From positions 44,922,641-44,986,640 of the forward strand of contig CM046451.1 of the NCBI GenBank assembly GCA_025506515.1: a DNA stretch of 64,000 nt, given 5' to 3'. Within the stretch, counting starts at the first letter, position 1. The number at the start of each line of letters is the position of its first letter. This stretch comes from Flaveria trinervia (taxonomy: Eukaryota; Streptophyta; Magnoliopsida; Asterales; Asteraceae). The notes below the pieces were generated by a model. That model searched no databases. It was not told where the DNA came from and saw only the letters and a program-made list of their open reading frames with translations. Of the stretch, positions 21,720 to 33,376 are shown piece after piece. Position numbers and translations under genes: made by a program.

Positions 21720-23443
21720 AAAAGGATATTAACCCGAGCATAGAGATCAATTCATAAAAATGGGGTTATCAAAAGTTTTTGTGATAAGATCATCTTTTGA
21801 TGTTTTGTATTAATGGGTATAATATCGATGAAACCCTTTTCTTGAGCATCAAGAATTGCATGAATCCGTGTCTCGATATGCTTGGTTCAGGAATGATGAA
21901 TAGGATTTTTTGCAATCCCAATGGCTGCTTCATTGTCACAAAATAATGGTGTGTGGAGAAAATTAATTCCGTAGTCAATCATTTAGTGTTGTATCCAAAG
22001 AACTTGAGAACAGCAGCTCGAGGCAGCAATGTATTCTGCTTCTCCTGTAGAAAGGGAGACAGTTGTCTGTTTCTTGCTCTGCCAGGACACCAAACAATTT
22101 CCCAAATATTGACACCCTCCGGACACTGATTTTCTGTTTATCCTGCAACCATTGGAATCACTATCAGAATAAGCATGTAAATCAAAATTCCCTCCATATG
22201 GATACCATAGTCCTAAACGAGATGATCCTTTGAGATAACGAAATATTCTCTTCACAGCTTTCTCATGAGATTCTTTTGGGGATGACTGATACCGAGCACA
22301 GTATCCAACAACAAAAGTGATATCAGGACGACTTGGTGTAAGATACATGAGGGAACCGATCATGGATCTATAAAGATGAGGATCAACTGGTTTCCCGTTC
22401 TAGTCAGGAATGAGACAAGTCTGAGCAGTAAATGGAGTCATCTGAGGAGAGGCATCATCCATCTAAAATTCTTCAAGATATCTTTATACTTCTCCCGATG
22501 AATAAGAATTCCTTCTTGTTGTTGTTCAACTTGTAATGCAAGAGAGAAGCACATTTCTCCCATCATACTCATTTCAAACCTTTGGCGCATCACTTCTTCG
22601 AACTCTCTACATAATAGCGAATTGGTAGATCCAAAAATAATATCATCAACATAAACTTGGACAAAAAGCATTTCACCATTCACATCCTTTTGAAGAGAGT
22701 CATATCGATGGTACACGAGATAAACCATTGTTTAAAAGATACTGTGTGAGGGTCTCATACTAGATCCTAGGTGCTCGGGAAAGTCAGGATCCTCAAAACC
22801 TGGTGGTTGACACACATATATGTCCTCATCAATGTCTCCGTAGAGAAAAGCACACTTCACATCCATCTGATAGACCTTGAACTGTTTATGAGCAACATGA
22901 GGGAGAAAAATTTTGATTGCTTCAAGACGAGCGACTGGAGCAAAGACTTCAGTATAGTCAATCCCTTCCTCTTGAGCAAAACCTTGCACAAGAGGCCTAG
23001 ACTTGTTACGCACCACTACACAACAATCATCCGGTTTGTTCTTAAACACCCATTTTGTACCTATTAGGCATTTGTTAGGAGGCAAGTCAACCAAGGTTCA
23101 AACTTTAAGCTTTCTGAATTGTTGAAGCTCCAATTGCATTGACTCCACCCAACATGAATCCAATAGAGAAGCATGCACAATTTTCAGGATAGTTTGAGAA
23201 ATGAAGCACGAGAAGAGGCAAATATTAATCAATCCAGATTGACTTCACATCTAAACACTATCAGTGATAGATCCAATAACGTTATCAAGAGGATGATCTT
23301 TCAAAGTCTTGTAGTCGGAGGCTGGGGAAAGATGTTTGGAGAAATTTCACTAATAGATGGTGAAAGATTAGATGAAGGAGAATCATGTGTTGGTGCTGGA
23401 TCAAGTAATAGAGAAGATGTAGGTGATGAAGAATTAGATGTTG
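21720..23443 (-). pseudogene. Element B pol, 3' part: linker end, RT and RNase H
   Basis: Sense order: Ser/Pro-rich linker (23443-23250), RT palm start with GTKWVFKNK (about 23052) and EEGIDYTEVFAPVARLEA (about 22970), then the catalytic YVDD at 22653-22642, then RNase H (22363-21983) with YSDSD and SLSTGEAEYIAASSCCSQ, decaying towards about 21720. Between about 22760 and 22730 the block that in relatives reads YKLDKALYGLHQAPR is missing, an internal deletion in RT. Several stops and frameshifts. The first part of this pol is at 36390-37906, separated by element A. Confidence 0.8.
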
Positions 23444-23448
23444 GTGTA

Positions 23449-24137
23449 TGTTGATACATGTATGTACCTAGATCCTGATCTGAATGTAATATGTCTTACA
23501 CTTGTGTAATTGTAATTGTACGGGTACTTAATGAAATACAAATGTTTGGTTGTGTGTATCATGTTTAATATTTCATTAATGAGTTGTTTAACGCATATTG
23601 ACTTGATTATATAGGTTTGTGATTGTTTGAAGTGTTATGCATAATGTTATAATATTGAATCCACTCAAACTTGGTGAAGTGAAGTTCTCATGCGTCCGAA
23701 TGGACCATGCGCCCCAACAGTGGTCATGCGTCCGAATGGCCATGCGACTGAGTGTCCATGCGCTTAAATAGTTCATACGCCTGAACAACTTCATGCGTCT
23801 GACTCAGTCGCACGACTAAACACTCAGCCAATGGTTCAGTCGCCCGAATGAGCAACCCTAACCTATAAATACCACCTAATTCGTGGAAAAACGTAAGCAC
23901 TGAATCCCCTTCGACTCCAGACGTACCCTAGCCGTCCAGAAGCCTCTAAGTTCGTACTGCAAGTTCATAGAACGCTGCAAATCGATTCCTAATCGATTCT
24001 TGACGTTCGATTCAATTCTTTATTATGTCTACGTGTATTCTCAGTGATTGGATCGCCAATTAAATAGGATTCCGCACTATTTGGTTTGGTTTAACATGTT
24101 AATCAATTGGTGTTTGGTCAAATACCAGATCCTAAAA
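23449..24137 (+). mobile_element. 5' LTR of element A
   Basis: 689 bp, begins TGTTGATACATG and ends CCTAAAA, where the 3' LTR has CCTAACA. TATA box TATAAATA at 23864-23871, preceded by CCAATGG and by the motif array 23685-23852. Compared with the 3' LTR it lacks 48 bp inside the array. Confidence 0.95.
23685..23852. repeat. CpG motif array in A 5' LTR
   Basis: About ten words of the TCGCACGACTGA / ATGCGTCCGAATGG type directly upstream of the TATA box. The clearest palindrome, TCAGTCGCACGACTAA, is at 23804-23819. Confidence 0.85.
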
Positions 24138-24139
24138 AG

Positions 24140-24151
24140 TGGTATCAGAGC
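24140..24151 (+). promoter_or_regulatory. Primer binding site of element A
   Basis: TGGTATCAGAGC, initiator Met-tRNA type, two bases after the LTR. Confidence 0.95.
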
Positions 24152-24357
24152 TATAGGCTCTTGATTACATGTTGATTCAATTATTTTGATACAAAATTGT
24201 GTTTTTGCATCAAAAACGCAATCTTTTTATGTCTAATGGAGTCTTGGAAGTTTCCTGATCGAAAAGTGTAGTTTTTCCGGCATACGGCTTTTAGGGTTTG
24301 ATAAAATTCGACCTTTTACGGCCAAAACAAGTTAACCTATGAATTATCAAACTTCAA

Positions 24358-24595
24358 CAGGTTCAGTCGCACGATTGGCTCAATCACACGACTGAGTTCA
24401 TACGCATCCTTTAACCGCATGATTGAACTCATTCGTATCCTTATTCGTACAACTGAGATCTTCATTCGGACCGCTCAACCGCATTAGTTTATTCGGATGA
24501 CAGACTCATCCGCATTTGCTTAGTCGCACGATTAACCCATCCGCACGGGTTCAATCGCCCGAATAAGCCTAATCGCATACCTTCATTCGCACCCA
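24358..24595. repeat. CpG motif array in the untranslated leader of A
   Basis: About fifteen words of the family motif (CAGTCGCACGATTGG, CACGACTGAG, ATTCGTA) between PBS and gag. It also contains CATCCGCATTTG, the word typical of element C arrays. Confidence 0.8.
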
Positions 24596-24628
24596 TCAGT
24601 AGCTTGTCAAATAGTAAATTCAAGTGTA

Positions 24629-27205
24629 ATGGAGGATCAGTTTTTAGCATACACAACAAGTAGAGATACACGTATTCAGAATCTACTGCTATTGGAGAAC
24701 GAAGTGGGGTTCATAATAAACCCCAAAACTTATTACGTTAGACGACTACCAACAATGGAAGCAACGTTTTGAAATCTACTGAATGGTGTGGCTACAAATT
24801 TGTGGGAGGCAATAGAGTCGGGGTACAGCATGCCAGTTGGAGCTGACGGAGTAAAACTTACTCTAAGTGGCATGTCGGATGCACAGAAGGTAAAACACAA
24901 TGCTGAGAAAAAGTCTATACCTTGCTTACTCAGTCTATTCTGAAGGATATTTTCCATCAGTATTTGGAGTATACTCAATCTATGAAACTTTGGGATGCGT
25001 TGGAGAAAAGGTATGACGGGAATGCCTCTCTGAAGGCTATCAAGCCAAAAGCATTGAAGAAGAAGTTTGACAACTTCTCTTCAATAGGAAAAGAAGGCCT
25101 TGATGATGTGATCGATAGATTCTACCATTTGATGAGTGAGATGCACACTCATGGAGTGGTTACTTTGATGGAAGAAAAGGTATCCAACTTTGCTCATGGA
25201 TTACCAGAAAATGGGGTTTGTTTGTTTCTAATCTCAGACAGAATGGAATGCTCTTGAAGTTAGATATAAATGACTTCATTCTGAAACTGAGAGAAGAGGA
25301 GCTGAGAATGAAGTATCGAGCCCAAAAGGCCAACTACGATCAGAATCCTGCACTCTACAATGCTACTCCTTCAGTCAAGACATCTGGAGCACCACTGCAA
25401 ACCGCCTTCATCTCAAGCGCAGGAGTTCCAGCATAACCCTCAACTTCAGGATCAGAAATGTCAGGGTCGTCTAGCACCCAATATATAATACCTGAAGCTA
25501 ATGCAGCACAGCTGAAAACCGACAATCTCGGGAATGTAACTATGGAGGTGGCCAGAGAACATATGGACCTTTTAGCAGCAGTGGTTCAATCCTACGATGG
25601 ATTAATTGCTGGAAAGATAGGTAACTGCCACCTGGCAGATGAAGATTATGAGCAGCTGGATGAAATGGAGTTGGAACGAATGGACATAATGTGGGCTCTA
25701 GCAAGTGCTGTCCGACGAGCTAAAAAGTTTTTCAAAAAGACCGGATAGAACCTGCTTGCAACAAAAGACACAACCTTTGGGTTTGATAAGTCAAAGGTTA
25801 CATGTTTCAACTGCGGTGAGAAGGGACACTTCAAGAGGGAGTGTATAAAACCAAAGAAGGCAGGTAATGGAAATCCCTTCTTGTCATTTAACCGTCAAGA
25901 TAAGTCCACAGCTAGTAATGCTGACTCATCAAGTAAGGATCCAAAAGCCTTGATTGCTAATGAAGATGAAGGACAGGACTAGAGCTTTCGGTTCGTCTCA
26001 CCAGGAGAGTCAAATATAGCTAGTGTGGAGGATATTGATGATGATTCTGCAATTGAAGGAGATATAGCAGTAGAGCTCGCAATGTCCAATTCTGAAGATA
26101 CTGCAAATGTGGTCAACTACCTACCTGAAGAAGAAAAATCCGCATCATCATATGAATCACAAGAACTAGAGACAACCGAGCCAGCACTCATGGCTGATTC
26201 TTCTTCAACATCCCAGGTAAGTACTACTGACCAACCGTTTAATAATCATGCTTGCTTAGAATGTAATAAATTTGGAGAAGTTATAGATTCAAAATTTTTT
26301 AGGCTATTAGATCATAATGATAGCTTAGTGAAGGATCTGGAACTGTGCACAGAAGCAAATAGAGTATTGAAACAAAACGAGCACAGTTATAAGGAAAAGA
26401 TAGACCTATTAAATAAACAGCTTAGGGAAACTGAGGTAGTTGCCTTTAACCAAGAAAATGACATTAGGTACTATTTGAACTCTCTTGAGGACACTAAGAA
26501 GCAAAAAGCAGTTCTACAAGTAGAAGTCAATCATTAAAACAAAAACTGCGTAGTTTGACAAGCTCATCATTTATTATCCAACACTTAGTTAGAGAGAGAA
26601 TAATGGGGAGGGACTGGATACAAAGGGGTTCCACCACCACCCGAGACCTGATGAACACCAAAAGTAAACCAATTAACAATAACCCCATCAAGGATCACGT
26701 GGTGTCTACTCCTCTTGTTAGCGATCCTGATTCAGTAAGTAAATCAAGTGAATCCGACCCTAAACAAAAGGAGGCCACTTCAAAGGCAATAGGAAAGATG
26801 CCTTGTGTTAACCTGGAAATAGAATTTGAAAGGGTCAGTTTATAGTCATGGTCAAACAAAGTCAAACAAGACCCTAAAAAGACTATAAAATCTACTCAAT
26901 CATGTGCATCATGTTACAGTCCAGGGAAACAAGAGATTAAAGATGTAAAACCAGGTAAAACAATTAATTTTGTAAAACCAACTCATACATCTAACAAAAT
27001 AGTGCTTCAGTCCAAACACACTAAGGTTGATTGTGTTACAAGTATATCTCCACCAAAACAAATAAACCGTAAAGTTGAAAGGAGATCCTGCTATAATTGT
27101 GGAGAGTATGGTCACATAGCGTCTCACTGTCCTTATTATCAGACAGTGAGGAAGAAAGTTGAACTTTCTGCATCTACATCAAGATCTTTTAAGAGGAACT
27201 CATGA
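24629..27205 (+). pseudogene. Element A gag
   Basis: Start chosen at ATG 24629 (MEDQF), first ATG after the leader array. The capsid-like part (24700-25400) includes LWEAIESG, the YTQSMKLWDALEKRYDG block (about 24970-25020) and a coiled region. A CCHC knuckle CFNCGEKGHFKREC is at 25803-25844. A long acidic and coiled C-terminal region (25990-26540) is followed by a second CCHC knuckle, CYNCGEYGHIASHC, at 27089-27130 just before protease. At least four frameshifts and stops (for example near 24770, 24910, 25435, 25748 and 25980). Product: nucleocapsid/capsid of the virus-like particle. Confidence 0.8.
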
Positions 27206-27409
27206 TGCCTCCTAAAAGGATTGTGAACCAAAGTTCAATCCAACAGCCAGTCGTCTGTTATCACAAACAGGCCTTACACAAATCTGGATTATGGAAAGAA
27301 AAACCTCCTCAGTGCCTGAAAATAGGATTGAGTTAGTGATATGTGATGCCTCAGGGAAACCCAAGCCAGTTAAGGCTTGGGTTCCTAACATGAACTATGT
27401 TTTCATTAA

Positions 27410-27722
27410 ATGTGCAGGGTGTTCACTATAGTTCTGAAACTAACACGTGGATTGTTGATAGCGGAGCATCAGGCACATGACAGGGAACAGAGCTCTCGTA
27501 TCAAATGTCAGACAAATTAATGGAGGGCATGTTTCATTTGCCGGAAACAAAGGTGGGTATATCACAGCCCAAGGAGAAGTGGGAAATGAGAAAGTTAAGT
27601 TTGATAAGGTAAACTATGTCTAACAATTACAAAATAACTTACTTTCAGTTTCTCAAATCTATGATAAATGATTCAAGGTAGTTTTTGACAACAAGAAGTG
27701 TTACGTTCTAAAGAAGGACTAT
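27410..27722 (+). pseudogene. Element A protease
   Basis: Retroviral-type aspartic protease. The active-site segment WIVDSGAS is intact, with the catalytic Asp codon at 27457-27459, but a TGA follows within ten codons and the frame shifts. The flap and C-terminal block (NYVQQLQNNLLSVSQIYD in the intact relative) is recognisable near 27610-27670 with further stops. Confidence 0.7.
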
Positions 27723-28927
27723 GTGATTTCGGAGGATCAGATCTTAATGTCAGCTTCAAGATATAATGATCTTTATGTCTTGGATCTCTCAAAGGCATCC
27801 ACAACAGATAGTGAAGTCCAATGTTTCTTGTCCAAAGCTACTGAGAAGGAATCCATATCCTGGCATAGGAGAATGGGACACATAAATCCGAGGAAAATGA
27901 ATCACTTGATACAGAATGATCTTGTGAGAGGACTAAATGTCAAAAACTTCCAACTCCTGGATTTTTGTGTTGCGTGCAAAAAGAGCAAACAGACAAAGAA
28001 ATCGCATAAGGAAAAGAAAGTTCATTCTTTAGAACTTCCACTTGAGCTTCTTCACATGGATCTGTTTGGTCCAGTCAGTACAAGAAGCATCGCAGGCGAC
28101 TTGTATTGCTATGTAGTTACTGATGACTACTCAAGGTTCTCTTGGTAATGTTTCTGAAATCCAAATCAGAAACATTTGAATCCTTCAAGGAAATGGTAAC
28201 TACACTGGAATCCCTATACAAGCTGAAGGTAAGACAGGTGCGCTCAGACAACGGAACCGAGTTCAAGAATCAGAGGATGGAGGACTATTGCAAGGAAAAA
28301 GGAATTGTGCATCAATTTACCTCGGCTTATACCCCTCAGATGAACAGCGTTGCTGAACGGAAGAACCGCAGCTTGATAGAGACGGCACAGACAATGCTTG
28401 TAGACTCAAAACTGCCTATACAATTTTGGAATGAAGCAGTGGCAAATGCATGTTATACTCTCCATCGACTTCTCGTAGTAAAACGCCATGGAAAAATGTG
28501 CTACGAGTTATTACAGCGACGTAAACCTAACTTGGAATATCTCGAGCCGTTTGGCGCTCCGTGCACCCTGCTGAAAAAAATTCAGGAGGGAAAATTCAGT
28601 GAGAAGGTTGATGAAGGGATCTTCTTAGGATACAACATACCGAACAAGAGAGTTTACAACAACTCAACGGGTCAAGTAGAGGTGTGGTGTAATGTTGATG
28701 TTCAGAAATATATCACACCGCCTGCTGGAAAAGGGCCTGCTTACTTCTTCGACTATGATGGATTCTTCAAGTCCTTCAACATATCTCTTTCTTCTTCAGA
28801 AGACGAGTTGGCAAACAAGATGATGTACGATGTCTTGAACACACTGTCTCAAGATTCAACAAGTCATGATCCTACCAACTCAGGGGGACTAGTTGATATG
28901 AGTGACTCCTCCTTGATGAAAAAATGA
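27723..28927 (+). pseudogene. Element A integrase
   Basis: Zinc-binding domain at about 27860-27990 with WHRRMGH...CVAC (HHCC). DDE core: first Asp in HMDLFGP (about 28055), second in SDNGTEF (about 28245-28265), Glu in VAERKN (about 28350-28365). All three are present. One base is missing near 28144 compared with element E, so two overlapping ORFs (27723-28148 and 28142-28927) carry the halves. The C-terminal part has GIFLGYN and WCNVD blocks. Apart from this frameshift it is well preserved. Confidence 0.85.
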
Positions 28928-30820
28928 AGAAAATGATCAGATCAACCAGGATGTACAGGTTCCAACTACCACAAATTCACAAGCATCGGCTAGTGATGCT
29001 TCTGAACTTTCTGAACCTCAGACTCCTATCGCCTTAGATCCAGAACCAAATGGTCATAATCTTGACTCTGAGGTGGTTGTTCCGACAACCCCCGGCTCAC
29101 GTCTAAACGTCTATCATCCTTTGGATAACATTATAGGAGATGTGAGATCAGGGGTTCAGCTAGAAATCAACTGTACTTCGCTGATTATTCCTCTGTGATG
29201 GAAAAAGGATACCTTCACGACGGTGCATACCGCTGCTTTGTGTCTCAGTTTGAGCCAAAGTATGTTAGTGAAGCACTAAATGATGAGGCTTGGGTTAGTG
29301 CCATGCAGGAAGAACTTCTTTAGTTTAAGAAGTTAGGTGTATGGACACTCGTTGATAGACCTAAAGGTGCTAAAGTCATTGGTACCAAATGGGTCTTGAA
29401 ATGTAAGATAGATGATCAGGGAGTGATCATTAGAAACAAGGCTCAGCTTGTTGTTCAAGGTTTTCGACAAGTTGAAGGGATCGACTAGAATGAAGTATTT
29501 GCACCCGAGGGATTTGAAGATCCATATCCGCATCTTCCTTGCCTATGCATCTTATATGAAAATCAAAGTATATCAGCTAGATGTTAAGAGTGCATTCTTT
29601 CAAGGTGAAATCAGAGAAACAGTGTATGTCAGTCAACCCGAGGGATTTGAAGATCCATATCATCGGGATAGAGTTTACAAACTCGACAAGGCTCTATATG
29701 GGCTTCATCAAGCTCCATGGGCTTGGTATGAGAAACTCGACTCATCTTGTGAAACACGGATTTCGCAGGGGAGTCATTGACTGCACACTATTTATCAAAG
29801 AAAAAGATGGAGACTTACTGCTAGTACAGATCTATGTAGATGACATAATCTTCGGTTCAAACAACGAAGAATTATGCAAAGAATTCGAAGCAATATTGAA
29901 GGCTAAGTTTGAGATGAGCGCCATGGGGGAGATGAAGTTCTTTCTCGGGTTACAAGTAGATCAGGCACCAAATGAAATCTTCTTACATCAGACCAAGTAT
30001 GTAGGAGATATTCTCAGTCGGTTTGACATGGAGAATGCTTCCATAGCTCGCACTCCACTGGCTACAAACCATGATGTAGCACCCGATGAGAACGGTGATC
30101 TGGTAGATGTCACTATGTACCGCGGGATGATTGGATCTCTCATGTATCTCACTCCCTCCAGACCAGATATCATGTATGCGACATGTTTATGGTAGCGATA
30201 TCAGGCAAAGCCTAAGGTGAATCATCTAATTGGGGTCAAAAGGATATTCGTTATCTGAAGGGCACACCCACACTTGGGTTGTGGTATCCTCATGATGATG
30301 ACTTTGAACTTAAAACGTATAGTGACTCGGATTACGGCGGCTGCAAGATGAACTACAAGTCTACATCAGCAGGGTCTCAGTTCTTTAGGAGAAGATTAGT
30401 AACCTGGCAGTGTAAGAAGCAGACCTCGGTTGCCTTCTCAACCTGTGAAGCAGAATACATTGCTGCTACAAGCTGTTGTTCCCAAATATATGGATTCAAC
30501 AGCAAATGCGGGATTACGGTTTGCATTTCACTTCCACTACTATATTTGTTGATAACTCTGCTGTGATTGCAGTCACTAAGAACCCGGTCCAACATTCTAA
30601 GACCAAACACATCGGAATCAAATATCACTGCATACGTGACTGTTTAGAAAAGAACTTAATCGATGTGATAAAAATAAACACTGATTTTCAACGCGCTGAC
30701 CTCTTTACAAAGGCTTTTGATAAACCACGTTTTCTATATCTGTTAGAGGTCAATGGTGTTAAAAGAAAAGTGAGGTCATTCCTGAAGATGACCATGTATA
30801 GTCCAATGCGTCGCGTCTAG
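28928..30820 (+). pseudogene. Element A linker, reverse transcriptase and RNase H
   Basis: The acidic linker (to about 29150) has VVVPTTPGSRLN. RT: GTKWVLKC (about 29384), LDVKSAFFQGE (about 29578-29608), DKALYGLHQAP (about 29685-29715), catalytic YVDD at 29833-29844, SAMGEMKFFLGLQV. RNase H: YSDSDYGGCK (about 30320-30350), CEAEYIAATSCCSQ (about 30445-30485), VDNSAVIAV (about 30550), TKHIGIKYH, ADLFTKAF (about 30698), end at 30820. Several frameshifts and stops. The segment 29503-29527, where relatives code for VARxEAI, is replaced by a copy of 29636-29660. Confidence 0.85.
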
Positions 30821-31470
30821 TTTCTCTTAAAATTTTTTAAATTATAGTGTTCTTTACGTTTAATTCTCTTGTTTCGTTTAATGTTATTTCGTTAATTACG
30901 CTTAATGTCGGTTCTTGCTCATTAAAATTCTAAAACGAAAATCCTTAGAGGTTTTAGTATTTTAGGGGGAGAATAGGTATGAATAAAAAACGAGGGTAAA
31001 GGAGAGGCAAGCCGATAATAAATAAGATCGTACCTGTGATACCGATTTAACGTGTGGAATATGATAGTACACAGGTACAAACCATTGGGACTTTAAAAAT
31101 CAAAATTGAAAAAGTTGCAAAGTTCAAAGTCTGAGTAGTCTGAGCAATATAAAAGGAAATATGACAGTTAAGCTAGCTACTACTAAGGTAACACAGAGAA
31201 AGTAGACCTAGAGGTTGCTAGACCACAACTGATATGTTGGTAGATTCAACACAATAGATGACTAGACCGTTGGTGATCTCAAGATTAAACTAAAATGTTT
31301 GACTAGCTATGGGAAACACCTTATCCCTGGTTAACACAATCAACAGGATTCCAATAAGGGGTGATGAGCAAAATAAATGCCACAAAAGTGTGCGTAAGAC
31401 CAAAGCATGAGCTGAAGCACATGAATGCTAAAAGAAGAAAAATTGCTCAAACAAGAAGATAGATTATGTG

Positions 31471-31577
31471 CCTCTCTGCTGTGCGGTGGCACTGACCTGA
31501 GGATAAGCATAACCTATATATTCTAGAACTCATTGTTGTTTGCCGCCTCTCTGCTGTGCAATGGCACTGACCTGAGG
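31471..31577 (+). repeat. Two 32-nt hairpin elements of A
   Basis: Copies at 31471-31502 and 31546-31577, 75 bp apart, in a partial tandem duplication. Outer arms CCTC/GAGG, inner arms GTGC/GCAC, loops GGTG and AATG, strands TCTGCT and TGACCT. Matches E (13196-13227, 58720-58751) and B (21035-21166). Confidence 0.8.
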
Positions 31578-32165
31578 ATTGGCTTCTCTTTGAAAGTTCT
31601 AAAAATAGTCTCTTCTTGAATTCTACCCTAAGACCGCTCAAAAATCCCCTGTGGAATGTTGATTACCATATAAGTGTGGGATTCACAAATGCTTGTTGAA
31701 ATAAACAACCTTAAAACGATCACCGAACTGTGTTGAAAGTCTGTGTATTTATTTAAGAGGACAAGTATACTGACAATCACTGTGGTAACAATTCTTGTAA
31801 GTTCAAATCAGTGTGAGGACCTAATAGTACTAGTATGATTTCCTAAACTTGCTAAATGACTCTAGATGAAAAACAAGAATAGAGCATCAAAGGTTTTAGC
31901 TAACTGGTCTCAAATGATTTGAATATCTTGTATGATTCCAGCTTGAATTGGTCAATGTATGGTTTGAAAGATTGAGGCTGCCCTCTCAGAAGAATTATTC
32001 CCTAGAGTTACATCTTAGGAATTAACCATCACAAAAACACAAAAACATATATTAGTGTAATTTTTAGTGTTATTTCTTTTATGTAAGTACAAAGTAAGTC
32101 TAATTCAGTTTTGTGTAGTATCGGACTATGTCATGGAAGTTGATAAGGGACCTTATCATCGAAAA

Positions 32166-32297
32166 GGTCACGTCTGAGGTGACCACACGTGCTTTCGAAT
32201 AAATGGGTCACGTCTGAGGTGACAAAAGGTTTTAAAAAGATCACGTCTGAGGTGATCTAAAGGTTTTAAGTCTAAAATGATCATGTCTGAGATGATC
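32166..32297 (+). repeat. Four 19-nt palindromes with constant centre in A
   Basis: Copies at 32166-32184, 32206-32224, 32239-32257 and 32279-32297. Every copy has the centre GTCTGAG. Arms are GGTCAC/GTGACC, GGTCAC/GTGACA, GATCAC/GTGATC and GATCAT/ATGATC, so changes on one side are usually matched on the other. Confidence 0.8.
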
Positions 32298-32379
32298 AAA
32301 TGTTCATAATGTTAAATTACCAGTTTCAAAGGGTTTAAATGTAAAATGGTCATAAAGTAAGGAAAATGTCAAGTGTATG

Positions 32380-32650
32380 ACCCATTCGCACGACTGGACC
32401 TTCAGTATGGACCAATCATGCGAATGGACTATACTCATGCATTAAACAGCCGAATGGACATGAGTATGGACCATTCAACCGAATGACTTATACAAATGAG
32501 CCATTCGGCCGATTGAGAGTGGGCGAATGAACAAATCGCGCGACTGAACTCTAGTCGGACGACTGAAGGTGAGTGACTGATCCAATCGCACGACTGAGGT
32601 CCATTCGCCCGAATAAAATGAGCGAATGAGTCCAGTCGTACGACTGAATT
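32380..32650. repeat. CpG motif array 1 upstream of ORF3 in A
   Basis: About sixteen degenerate words (ATTCGCACGACTGG, AATCGCACGACTGA, AGTCGTACGACTGA and similar) ending right before a TATA box at 32660. Same motif as the LTR and leader arrays. Confidence 0.85.
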
Positions 32651-32659
32651 CAAATTTAG

Positions 32660-32667
32660 TATAAATA
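32660..32667 (+). promoter_or_regulatory. Internal TATA box upstream of ORF3 in A
   Basis: TATAAATA ten bases after the end of array 1, the same sequence and relative place as the LTR TATA box (23864-23871). The ORF3 start is about 710 bp downstream, after array 2. Confidence 0.6.
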
Positions 32668-33035
32668 GAGGGGGAGTCGATCGCAGAGACTCATCACTCC
32701 CAAATTAACCCTAATTCGCATGACTGTCTTACTCTGCCAAATTTTCATTAGATCATTCTATACCACTAATTCTTGTGCACTGACGATTTCCACTGACTAT
32801 ACAGGTACAATGCGGTTCAATCCAACCATCTCTCATTCAATTTGACTGCAAAATCAACAAGTTCGGTGCAAACCAAGAACCGAGACTTGTTTGACAAAAT
32901 TACCCAGTTAATTCAAGCAATCAACTGAAATTATGTTATTATGTGCTAAGTATAATGATTGCGAGTCCAATGAATCAATACACGACATCTAATCATAAGA
33001 ATTGGTCAAAACTTGAATTTGAATTGAACAGCAGT

Positions 33036-33282
33036 CTGTCATGCGAATGGACAGGTTGATGAACTTCAGTCGCACGACTGAGTAGTGCGAATGGCTAAAC
33101 CGCACGAGTGAACCATGCGTATGAGTTTAGTCGCATGACTGATATACACGAATGAGTTTACATACATATGAGCTCAGTCGCATGACAAGTAGTACATATG
33201 AGGTAATTCACACGACTGGATTTCAGTCACAGTACTCATTCGCACGACTAGATCTTAGTCGCACAGTCTCATTCGCACGACA
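33036..33282. repeat. CpG motif array 2 between internal TATA box and ORF3 of A
   Basis: Second block of the family motif (CAGTCGCACGACTGAG, ATTCGCACGAC), about 95 bp before the ORF3 start. Counterpart of 11512-11782 in E. Confidence 0.85.
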
Positions 33283-33376
33283 GATCAAAATAAATATTTA
33301 CAAGTCCAAGTGATTCAAGATATTCTTAATCAACGGATACTAACATTTTCTTTTGTAACTGACAAGTCGGTGGACA

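Larger units (their letters stand above)
30821..32379 (+). other. Non-coding spacer after pol in A
   Basis: No credible ORF. It contains two 32-nt hairpin elements (31471-31502, 31546-31577) and four 19-nt palindromes (32166-32297). The remainder is AT-rich. Confidence 0.65.
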
